From Nereocystis luetkeana (taxonomy: Eukaryota; Sar; Phaeophyceae; Laminariales; Laminariaceae): a DNA stretch of 64,000 bases. The notes under the pieces are model-generated. The model had not been told where the DNA came from, did not search any database, and was given only the letters and a program-made list of their open reading frames with translations. Position numbers and translations under genes: made by a program. The stretch covers positions 434,001 to 498,000 of the forward strand of contig JARUPZ010000011.1 in assembly GCA_031213475.1 (NCBI GenBank), written 5' to 3'. Positions 12,196-23,900 of this stretch are shown here, one piece after another; within the stretch, counting starts at the first letter, position 1; every line of letters starts with the position of its first letter.

Positions 12196-15100
12196 TCCAG
12201 GGCCAGGGGGGGGGGGGGGGGGTTAGGGTGATAAGGGGTTGGGGCGGGCGGGAGGGGGGGTGGGGGCAAGCTGAGCTTGCTTGGTGGGTTGTTTTTCGTT
12301 GAACCCTGCGCTTTGGGGGTGGGCGAAGAGAGGGGGGTGGGGTGGGGCTGGTCAGTTCCCTTGTACAGTCCCGTTGCCATTTTGGTCCTCGTCTGTGCGC
12401 GTTGGGTCGAACCCTCAATTTGTGGTACAGCTGACTTGCAGGGCGTAGCAGGTCGTGGGGTTGGGTGGGGTGGGGTGGGCAGGAGGAGTGCAACGGATGT
12501 TTGGCTCGCCTGTGCCGTCCGTCGGTCGGGCACTCGTCGGTAGACAGGCACCACACCATCACACCACCACACCCGTACCAAAGAACAGAGTGACGTAGTG
12601 GCAGGGCATAATCGGATGGCATGCCTTTTTCATTCTTGCCGTGCCGTGTAGACGATGGTGGGTCATACATACGGCGTGCGTGTGTGGCGCATGGACAAAG
12701 GATGTCGCTACTTTACAGCAGGCGTTCGTGCAAGTAGCGTTGTAGCGTTGGTAGTGGGGGCGGCGGGGAGTTGACGGACGCTCATATAGCAACAGAGGGT
12801 TGAGTCCAGCGCTATCGCTCCTCTTCTCTGCTGCCGAGCGTCGTCGTCGGCCCTTGACTGCAGTAGGTAGCCCAAAACGTCCTATCTTGTGTTGGGTGTG
12901 TTGGAAGAGGGTGTTTATTTTGGCCGCAGCGCCTGACGATCTCTGGAGTTTCGCTGGCGCCTTGGTTGCCCCAGGCCGTTTATGTGTTTGGTATGGCACA
13001 TGATGGTATTTATCTATACCTCGCTGTTTTGTGTTGCATGTACAGCTGCCTTTGCAGCAAGAAACTGTGCACTAGATTTTCCATGATGCATCCTTTTTAG
13101 TTTTTGTTTTCGTGTCTCCTTTTGAGATTCGTCTCTTCTTTAGAGATGGTTTGGTGTTTACTTGCCCCCCCCCCCCCTGTTTAGTGTTTAGTATTTTATA
13201 CGGGAGACCCTACTAATACCAAGCTAGTTGGGGGCGGGGAGGGGAGGGGGGGTGGAGGGGGGGGGGGGGCTTTGTTCCGGCTAGGCCGGTGTGCGAACGA
13301 ACTGCTGTTGCACAACCTGCGTCGTAGGTTCTAGCTAGCTAGCACTAGCACCACCAATCCGCTTCTCTTGAGCACTGCGTTTTGTTTGGTGTTTTCGTGC
13401 TGCCCCTGCGATGAGGGGCGGCTTGCTTATTCCTTACTGACAGCTTACTAGTAGGTTTGACATGTTTGACATGGCGCGTTACATTACGACGCCCGCAGGC
13501 TTGAGGGAGTAGAGACTTGACGCTCGCGAGGCAGCTCTCGCTTGCACCGGGTCTAATTGCTGCTTGCAAGGGATCGGACAATTTTGGTCTGATCAGGCGG
13601 GTGGACGTTTTTTCAAACTGTCGCGTCCAGACGCGAACAGGGCCCTATTAATATTAGTATATTAGTAGTATTTATTAGATCGTTTGGCAAGATGACGAGT
13701 GGTAAGTCGACCGCATAGTCAGATTTGTCAGGTTGGAGATTTTGGTTTGTGCCTTTTTATTTCCATGCCTCAATACTTGGGTACATGTTCTTCGGGCTAG
13801 GTGCTCCGACTTTCCGACATATGGTCCTTTCGTGCGTTGTGTGCGAGGTTGGCTCGGTAGGCACACCGACATCACTACATAGAGTCTTTTGGGAACACTA
13901 ACGGCGAGTGAGCGCGTACGTAGCTTGCCATGTCAGCCTGGTTGTTGTTGGTTGGTCGTTCGATGTGGTCTCTAAAGCCCTTGGCCGATATCCGAACCAT
14001 GTGGCCGACCTTGTCACAAACCACGGAAGATTACGACTACTACTTATAGGGGGGAGGTCTCACGCTAACCCTAACAACTTTCGCACCGAAGACAGGCGGG
14101 GGGGTGGGAGGGGGGGAGGGGGTCTGATTTAGTTGTCTTGCCGCATGGACTTTCTCCTCGGCCATGTGAATCAGTCACCTCGTATTTTGTTTTTATCGCG
14201 GGGGTGGGGAGGTGGGTGGCCAACGCAGCAGACGTAAGTACAGCAAACGTTGGATCCATCCCACTGGTGTGATACATTCGAACACCAACATACATACATG
14301 AGAAAGGTGGATGGACGGTCGGTGGTGGTGGTGGTGGTGGTGTATATTTCTGGTTCGTTTGTTGGTGTCGCTAGTGAGCGTAGCGCTGATTGGCCGGTTG
14401 ATGTAACAGTTGTTGAACAGTTGTTGTTGTTCATGGTGGTCGGGTCACAGATTGCGAATGATTTGACCAGAGAGATTCGCTCCTACGGAGGGAGACAATT
14501 CGCTCCTACGGAGGGGAGACAAGAGAGGAGGAAGGAGGGGTGGGGAAGGATGGAACGAGATATGATATGATATGATATGATATGCCCATGTACCATGTTG
14601 TACCGGTATGTATGTACGTACACGTGCTTGCGCAATTTCACGCTGGGCAGGGACAGAGAGCGTACAAACTCTTACTTGTAATACTGTTGGATATGGGGGG
14701 AGCTTGGTTTGTTTTGTACGTGACTCATCCAGGTTAATTTGTTCTCGATGCCCCGAAGAAGTCATTACTTGTACGATTGATTTGGTGCCGGCGTCCTGAT
14801 GACACAAGCAAGTACACAAGCAGTAATGTTAACGAAACGTCTTTTATGATTCGAACACACACGTTCTTTCTTTGTGAACTCTGAAATCTCATGATTGATG
14901 ACCGACGAGCTCACCGATGATCGATTGATGCCAACTGAATGATATATTCCGCGCTACGGTCTACGGTACTTGAATACCTGTGGTACTGGTGCACACTAAT
15001 ATATAGTAATACAAACGCACTTTTTTCTCCATACCCACAACCCGCGGTACCTTTTTTGCATCCAAGCACACACAGGTCACCCCATAGCGTCCGGGTTGGT

Positions 15101-17937
15101 CGGGTGGTGAGCGTCTACTGTATAAACATATGCCTGGTATCTCCTGCTCTACCATCACTTCCTCTGAAACTGAACAAGAAATCAATAAATAGCGTCAACA
15201 ACACGGCAGCAGCATCTTCAATCAAGCAAAATTCTAACTCGCAAATATATGTCGCGAGAGAATAATTGCCATGTCATACCTCCGTAAAACCTTGTATTAA
15301 ATGCTAACATCTAGGGAACGGGAGGGCAAAACCTTTACTCTGCCCTACTCTATAGATACTCATACAATATTAATACAACACGCACTATACTCTGCACGTT
15401 TTTGGTGGATAAATCCGTTTTTTTTTCCCGTAATATTATTTTGAGCCATTCCTTGAACATGTTTTCGGCGAGATGATGAGTGATCGAGAGATATGGCACT
15501 CCCACGATATCGCAGGGTTAGACCACACAAAACGTTTTTCTTCTTACTTTTCTGCAGTTATCGGACTACCTCTCTCTGTGCAAATAACAGTTTGGTCGAA
15601 TTCTATACGTATCCACAGAAGCATGTTAACTTCCAAGGAAATTCAGTAAATTCTCTCCCCTCGTGCCCAACGTAAAATCCCAGTGAAAGCCCCCTCCCAC
15701 GCGTACCTGGTATATACACAGCAGTAGTAAGTAGCTTTTTCAGTGGTTTCTACTATTAATTTGTGGTCAGCCGCGGTCTCAACTTTAACTGAAACTGTAT
15801 TTTCTTGTTTGAGAGTTCTTCCCCCCGTGATCCCGATAAAAATAATACCAGCTCCCAGTAGGTATTAAGTGAGTGGTTCGTTCTATATGCGATACTCGCC
15901 CTTGGACAGCAGTGGTAGAGTAGTTAATATATACGACGAGTACATCACACCCAGTGCCACATTGCACTGGCTATACATATTTGTAATGTGTCCGAGTACT
16001 TTTAAAAAATATTATATATACGTACCAGGTATGTAATATGAGAACAAGGGAAAGAAATAAAGAGAGGAAAGAAAGATGGAAACCAGGGTGAAAAAGTGCA
16101 AACAGCAAAGCAAAGTCGTGAGTGATGCCAAAGAAAAACGACCAAAAAGAAAAAATCCACACCCCTACTGTTTCCTGTGGTACAACATCACCGACGTCAT
16201 CGACGGCGCGCGTACGAGGATTATGTGCAATCCTGTACTTGTAATCATGTAAAAAAAAACACATGCATGCATAATACCTCGACCGAGCAAGGTATTACTT
16301 ATGCATGCTCGAGTCGTGCAAATGACGGATTTATTGATAGTTCGACATTTTTTTAGTTGAGGAAATAAAATAAATACTTTTTTTTTACTGCATGCATTAA
16401 ACCGACAATAAACCGATCGAACAAGTATACTCGTACGTACCTGTCTCATGTATTTCATCTTTTATCATTTTAGCCCCTTTTTTTTAAGGCTGCACACAGA
16501 GAGAGCCGTTTCGGGGTCAAGTTGCTTGGAATCAAGTTGCTCGGAATTAGAGTGTGATGTATGTGTGTGTTTCCTGTGATGTGCGGAAGCAACAAAGGGC
16601 TAATAGCACCAACGAATGCCCCACCTCAAGTAGGCTCCACCAATGGATATGGATATACTTCGCATATATACATTGTATGTGTGCTCTTCACATTATACCA
16701 TTTTTCTACTCGTCGACAAGCCGGCGTCATGAACATGTACATACATACCAGATATATATGGTATGGTGACCAGTGAGTAGAGAGAAACACGTATGAAAAT
16801 CAACGCTACGAGCGAATACCCACCAGTGTTGGTCATCGTTTTCATGGCAGCATGACTTTTCTGCTGATAATGTAATTAGAGGCTTACTACAACTTCATCC
16901 ACTACATGACAACATAATGATCTATTACTAGCTATTTGTCGTCAGAAAGTATAGGTGCAGTTCGAAATTTCGGCACACTTTTTAGACAGTAGTAAGTACC
17001 AGGTACACTAAAAAAGTGCCAGGCTGGGTAAAATGATACCTCGAGGCGGGGAGGTAACGGGCACCCTGCACTTTGTTTGCCTGTTTCGTACGGCGAGGAA
17101 CATAACGTCCGCTCATCATCTCACCTTAGCCCATAGACACAGGGATTGCCGCCACTACTAGCCTGGACTCATAGCGCCGCGTAACTCCCGTTAGAGGCGT
17201 GTTTTAATAGCGCTTTTTCATGCAACACCGAGTGGATGTGGATGGGGTATCACGTGTTCTTACACTCATCATTGTGGGCAAATAAAAAACGGAAAGGGGT
17301 GTGTTCGGATGACCAGTAATATACGGTAGTCTTAACGGACAATAGGTAAAACGCGTATTTCGAAGCGATCGCCAGAGGGACTGCATTTACAGTAGTTTTG
17401 TCGAAACAAATTACCCCCGATGCCCCCCACGTCAAAACGCACGGGCAGACAGCATAGTAAATACGAGGCCGTAACAGCCCATCCACACAGCTCAGTAGCA
17501 GAAGAAACTCGTAACATAGAGCGCTAAGCGTACGGTCGTACTGTGGGAGATATAGCTATCAATGCCACAAACCATGACACAGCAGTCACTCGGTTAATTA
17601 GACTAAGACTAAGCTGACCCTTTTAGTACTGCCAGTACTGAACAGAAGCGCACATCTACAAGTCTGGCTCCATTTCCAACAAATATCATATGGTATGTTC
17701 CCACAACGGACTGCATGTGGGAATAAATTAAGCCATACTCTACACGATGGATGATAACAAGTCGCCATAAAGCAGCAGTACTACTGATATCTGGTGCCAC
17801 AGCACAGCACTTATCTGCACAGAACCTGCGCAGTATCTGTCTTACTTCAAAAAATACACTCTCCACGCCGTGCCACCCTACCCCACCCCAAACGCTACCA
17901 CACCGCCTGCCTGTCACCGTACTCATCAAGACCACAA
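12196..17937. other. intergenic stretch between convergent genes
   Basis: 5.7 kb between the 3' ends of isomerase A (plus) and PEX7 (minus). Long G runs occur near 12208, 13185 and 13250, there is a GGT repeat near 14320 and an ATATG repeat near 14560-14582. Reading frames in the G-rich part (about 12140-13000) have Pro/His/Arg-rich products and look like base-composition artefacts. No gene, tRNA or rRNA was seen. Confidence 0.55.
16263..16309. repeat. 47-bp hairpin
   Basis: Arms GCATGCATAATACCT and its near-perfect reverse complement AGGTATTACTTATGCATGC enclose a short loop. It stands alone in intergenic DNA. It might be a small MITE or a structured transcript; nothing indicates a function. 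Confidence 0.6.
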
Positions 17938-20900
17938 TCAAGACCAAAAACACAACCGTCGGTCCAACGCGCATGTGGCCATTATGGGTGGCCCAAGCAA
18001 CGAGAAGGCCACCCCCGCTACGAACTCCGTGTGCTCCAAACATCTCTCCAGCGCTAGTCCCTGCCCCCTCCTCTCCATCCCGCCCCCCGGATTCGCTTCC
18101 GAGTTCCACAGTATCACGCTCATGTCGTACGAAGCTGTGGCGAAAACGCCAGGCCTGTGTGGCGAGTAGCGGAGTCTTCTTACGGCATACCGGTGCCCCG
18201 ACATCAGTGACAGCGGCTCTCTGAGGGTCACGGTTACGGTTACGGTGACAGTTACGGGTGGGGGTGGATGACAAAAACAATTGGGCGCACAGGGGGCGCG
18301 AACGCACAACAAGGAGGGGTGGGGGGGTGGGGGGGGGGAGGGTGATGTAACTGTCGTGTATGCTTGGGCAATGGAACGCCGACGATATGCATACCAAGAA
18401 TATAACACCTGTCAAATTTTGTAGTACGCGCGATGGAAGTATATTGTTAAATTAATGACTACAGGTAATATGACACACATCTAGCAAATTCGAGTTTCGA
18501 CGCAAACCCTTGGATCTCACACCGGATAGTTTCATCATAGTTTCATATATTATTAACAGTCAAACGCTGTGCATCAGCCATCACCAGTTGACGTCGAAAC
18601 AAATTTTAACACGAGCGTGCGCTGAAAAAAACGGGGATATCTTCGGTAACGTTTTCTGGTATCATACCGGTGCGGTACAGCACGGTTACCCGTGATCACG
18701 GTATTTACGGTTGCAATTTCTTGGTAATCGGCCTGCCACAGCCTCCTTGGCGGAGTGAAAAGACAAGGGCGCAACCAGCCCGTCAGGTCGTTGGGCAGAG
18801 TCGTCTACTGGTCTTCGGGCTATGCCGTCTGCTGGTCTTCGGCTATATCATCTGCTGGTATTTGGGGCAACGCTGTCTGTTGGTATTCGGTCAATATCGC
18901 CAATCGCCTACTGGTATTTGGCCAATACCGTCTACTCGTACTGCCTCTTCGGCGCCAGTGCCCATCGATAACTCCATCTCATATACTGTGCGTGTGTACC
19001 CGTACATCTCCAGCACCATTACAGGGTAAGGGTTAGGGCTTTGCCACAACACCACGCTACAGATAGCAGACCTACCGACGAGATACAACTGCTACCGGGG
19101 TGTCATAGAGCTCACAGGATAGAGCTGCCGGCGAGTTCTGTGACAAGCATAGGTTCGGATGTCGCCAAAAGCCTACCTTGGCGCCTTCCCACTAACCAAA
19201 TCACTCAAAACTACTCGAGCGTTGGGGCTCGCGACCGCACATACCTGGAACTGTTCGTATGGGCTATTAATAGTGTAATACATTTTCTACTATTACGGGG
19301 GACCATAGTTAATAGGACCAAATATCGTTAGTAAAATTGTTTAAATATATAGGGTTTTATGTGTACCATAGGTCCTATTAACTATGGTCCCCCGTAATAT
19401 AACATGCTTTTTCCCAAGTAGCCTGTATTGTCTCGCCCCATCAACGGCAGCACCACGTCCCTTTGTGTCGGCATTAGCACATGTTTCAGCGATGGTGTTT
19501 TGTTTCATACCGTCTACTATCTGTAACCTGTTTTTCCAGCCCCCTCCCTTTCATATCTGAATTCCCTCTGTCCATTTGTCTGTAAGTCTGTTAGTATCGT
19601 AGTATGGTCACATTACGGGCACTCCACTACAGTACAAAGAGAGCACATTCGATTATCGTACAAGAAGCTACCAGGTACTTTGCGAATATTTTATTTAGGG
19701 GGGTCGCGGGGCAGTTCGAGTGAGTACCGACCTCGGAAGACGGAGGTCCCATGTCCTAACTGCTCCGTCCGCGCAACCTGTAGCGACCGTCGGATGCTTG
19801 TACTTGTCCCAGTCTCCCGCCAGAACCTCCTGCCCCCCGTGCCCGTCGAGCTATCCGTCGGTTCATCGCACAGCAGTGGCATAAGTATATGCCGCAACGG
19901 CAGGCATGCAAGAAAGGAAGCAAGACTTAATGGTTGACGAAATACAACAGACAATTGGTGCTGCTGCCACTGCTGCCACTGCTGTCAGACCAGACCGTGC
20001 CGTGCCGGGAAGGTTTGCTTGGGTTATGGCAATAAAGTATACCTATACTTCGTAAAGCTACCGTACAGCCTTATACCAGTATACATTATCGAAGTATTCT
20101 ACTGTGGTTAGTGGCGTACTATTACGGGGGACCATAGTTAACAGGACCAAATATTGTTAGTAAAAATGGTGAAACATATAGGTTTTTATGTGTATCATAG
20201 GTCCTGTTAACTATGGCCCCCCGTAATAGCAAACACTCATGTAGTGCGGATTCGTCGAGCCGCAAGGATTGCCAGCTTTTGACGTGTGTTGAGCTCGTGT
20301 GCCGTCGGCGACAGTCCTGGCTGCATGTGCACTATTTCATACGAGTAAGGAACGAGCGATCCCCCTGACAGCGCTCCGATCCATCAGTCTATCAGTCCAT
20401 CATATCAGTCTATCATTCTATGAGTATATCAAGACTCTAGTACTCGCTCCAGGAAGCAACGCATGGCAGACTACAGCGCTATCGTATTTCGGGTATGTAG
20501 AAGGTACATGCGGTATTTCCAGCAGAAGTTTGAGCGTCGACTATGAAGGCCAGGGATGTGGGTTCGGCAGGCCAGGCAAGTCGTACAAGAGGGAGCAGGC
20601 AGTGAGGGTGTCAACAGGCAGCTGTGAAGACAGCCTAGCAGGCACGGTCGTTTCTACCGTACCAATACCATCCGTACCGATGCATGCTACGATGGCGACT
20701 ACCCCCACTGTAACACCAGGTAATATTAATATTACGGGGGACCATAGTTAATAGGACCTATGGTATAGATAAAAAACTATATATTTCACCATTTTTACTA
20801 AGAATATTTGGTCCTATTAACTATGGTCCCCCGTAATAGCAGGTAGTTTATGAGGATCCTCGCTTCAGTAGCTTCATGTATCACCATATCACCATATGCT

Positions 20901-23900
20901 ACCATATCATCATCGGGAGCATCTATTTGTTTGTGGGCTTGATTTGATTTTAGGGATGATAGTGATCATGGTATGGGAGCTCGATACCTGACCCTAACAT
21001 TGACTGTACAGCAGTGGGTAAAGAAGAAAGCGCAACACGAGAGCATAGGTGTAAAACACTATTAATGCTACTGATGCAGTATTGTTGGATATCTCATGAT
21101 ATAGCGTTCCTCAGTGGTGCCAATGCTTTCAGTACCCTCAACGTATTAGGACCGCAGTCCCGTTTCGGGGGCAAACTGCTTGGAATTTGACTGGATTGTC
21201 CCCACAATGGGACTGCAGTTCTAAAAGGGTTAAGGAGCCCTCGAGGATCCCGTAAGGAACATTTGAGGAGCCGCGGCAGTCAGAAATGTTTTGGCCAGCA
21301 ATTGCCGCCTGTACCATATGACCAAGTCTCAGTATCTCAGAGTATCGCAGTATCAGAATATCACAGTATCAGAATATCACAGTCGTAACGTCACCCAAAC
21401 AACGGCTTTAGGAAAACCTTTTCAGCACTGCAGAGTACAGACACCTAGACCTGAGTCTAATTCCAAGTGTTTTGTCCCCCCAGCGGAAGGGTAGTAATAA
21501 AACAGTCTTATTAGAGTAAGAGGGGGTTAACCCGATGATCAGTCAATACCATGGCCTTCAATAGGTATATATGCAACCACCAAGTAGCACGAAGTAGCAC
21601 TAAGGAGCATATTGCAAACACAATCGACATTGGGTACTGCTGTAGTTCAGTTTGTGAGTGCCCTCAAGAAGCCTCCTCGGCCATAAACATTACCCCCAAC
21701 CCTTCGCAACGGCAAAAGGTGCCATCAAAACAAGTCATACATCAATGCCCGTGGCGTAGCACGCGTGACCCTACTCTACTCCAAGCCAACGGCAACGGCA
21801 ACGGTAACTCGACACTTCATCAACATGCGGCACTCGTTATCACATCCTCCTGTACCATATCAGGCTGGATCTCACGCTGACGCTGCAGGCTGAATGGCGT
21901 GCTAGATGACACTCTTGATGACGTGCTATTACGGGGGGCCATAGTTAACAGGACCAAATATTGTTAGTAAAAATGGTCAATCATATAGGTTTTTATGTAC
22001 ACCATAGGTCCTGTTAACTAGGGTCCTCCGTAATATTAATAGATTACACTAGCGATGGATGGCAGTATAAATGACTCAAGCTAGGATTATCGTTAGGGAT
22101 AGAGGGCCGGCGCGTGCGGCAACAGGGGCATTAATAGCAGTTTTTGGACTCAATATGGTTGTGGTTGACGACGCTCCTGAACTGCATACTGGTAGACTGT
22201 TCGTAACCCTACCCACTATAGCCGGAATCGAACTTCTGCTCCATGCTACCTACTTAGGGATAGGGGATGCCATGAATTGTCCCTCTTTCTCCCTGGGGAT
22301 GCACTTTCATTTTTTCTCGGGGATAATTTGCGGTATGTAAGGCATACACTGATACAGAGTATTGTACACCTCATCTGAGGAGCGTCGGTTAAAAAGAGAT
22401 GTACCAATGTCATCGTAGCGCGCCTCTGCTGTATCGCCGCTTATCGCCATTCCCAGTTTCCCTCATTGAAGACGTCCTCAACTTCAAGCCTGTCCACTAC
22501 GAGCACGCCGAGTGCCGAAGGGTGCATCGATAAGAAAAGCGTCCAAGTCGCTACTGGAAAGTACTATTACTAATAATACGGGGGACCATAGTAATCAGGA
22601 CCCAATATTGTCAGTAAAAATAGCGAAATCTAAAGTTTTTTTGTGTGTACCGTAGGTCCTATTTAGTATGGTCCCCCGTAAAAGTAGCTCTATAGGAATC
22701 ACAGTATCAGAATATCACAATACTGTTAATATTAATACATTAATACCTGCTATGAATAGCGGGGAGCATAGTAATACCCATACTACAGCAGTACTAGTAT
22801 TAATAGTACCTGGTAGAAATCAGAAGCAAGTATGGTGCGTACCCTAAACGCGGTCTACGATAGAGGTAGCGCATCTCCGCTGGAACGTTTTCTGGGTGAC
22901 GAGGCTCCTTGACCCAAAATCGTTTAATGCCAATCTTGTTTCGAAAAAAGGCATGTTTGTTCAGTTGGGCCATGGGATTATTCATCGGGAAGCAATTAGA
23001 TTTTTGGTGGAGTCAGTTTTCGGGTGAGGTATGGAGCTCCTCAAGTGAGGAGCCTTGGGAATTTTAGGGTGAACCTCTATCGTAGAAAGCCTACCTAACC
23101 CTTAGGGTCCATCGTGTGTTATGATTACTATTAAAATGATGGGGGACCCTAAGCACGTAGGACCTATGGTACTGACAAAAACCTTTTCATTATCTATTTT
23201 TACTATTTCGGGGGACCATAGTAAATAGGACCAAACGTTGTTAGTACAACTAGGGAAATGTATAGGTTTTTGTCTGTACCGTAGGACCTACCAGGTATCT
23301 ACTATGGTCCCCCGAAATAACAACATCTGGTCCTATGTATTATGGTCCCCCGTAATATGTACAGCAGTATTACTATACTTCCCCCGTATAGTAATTTTAC
23401 TAGTAGATCTACAAGGATCATCGTCTACTACACCAAAAATAGTCATCACGATTTCGGCCCCACAGTTCCGTAACTTTCTTCGCCTCCTCACGCTTTCGCC
23501 AGGTAAAATTTGTCCCGAACAACATGGGATCCCTCAAGTGGTAACACACGACAAGATTGGCAAAAGCAAAAGCGTGTGATCGTATGATTGCCTCACAACG
23601 ATAGCAGCAGGGCCGGAAGCGTTGGCGTCCATCACCCTCGCCGTCCCATCCCCCGAGAAGGAAAGGAGTTGTGACGGGCTTGAGGGACACCAAACAGCAC
23701 CTGCAATCGATCCATACATGGGGTCAGCACGGCAATAGGGTAGTCGGCAATACGGCATCGGCCCTCTCGTAAGAATCCTGAAATCAGATTTCAAGCTAAC
23801 ATATTTTGATGCTTTACTGTATCCTTATTCTGGAGGAGAGGTAAGGCGAATATTTTATTACTATTTCCTGCAGGTGGCGAGCTCCTACGCTACATACTTC

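Larger units (their letters stand above)
19851..23596. other. large PEX7 intron with MITE cluster
   Basis: A 3.7-kb intron between the exon ending ...AAIV and the exon starting LDGHGG. It holds four full hairpin MITEs, a further nested pair at 23.1-23.4 kb and one piggyBac-like MITE. A patch near 21320-21385 repeats AGTATCAGAATATCAC. Plus-strand reading frames here (for example 20299-20751) have no support. Confidence 0.6.

Noticed and set aside
12138-13000. Several long frames in a G-rich stretch
   Set aside because: Pro/His/Thr-rich products and openness in many frames reflect base composition and long G runs.
17609-18415. 268-codon minus-strand frame
   Set aside because: Overlaps the PEX7 last exon in a different frame and has no family match; the PEX7 frame explains the coding signal.
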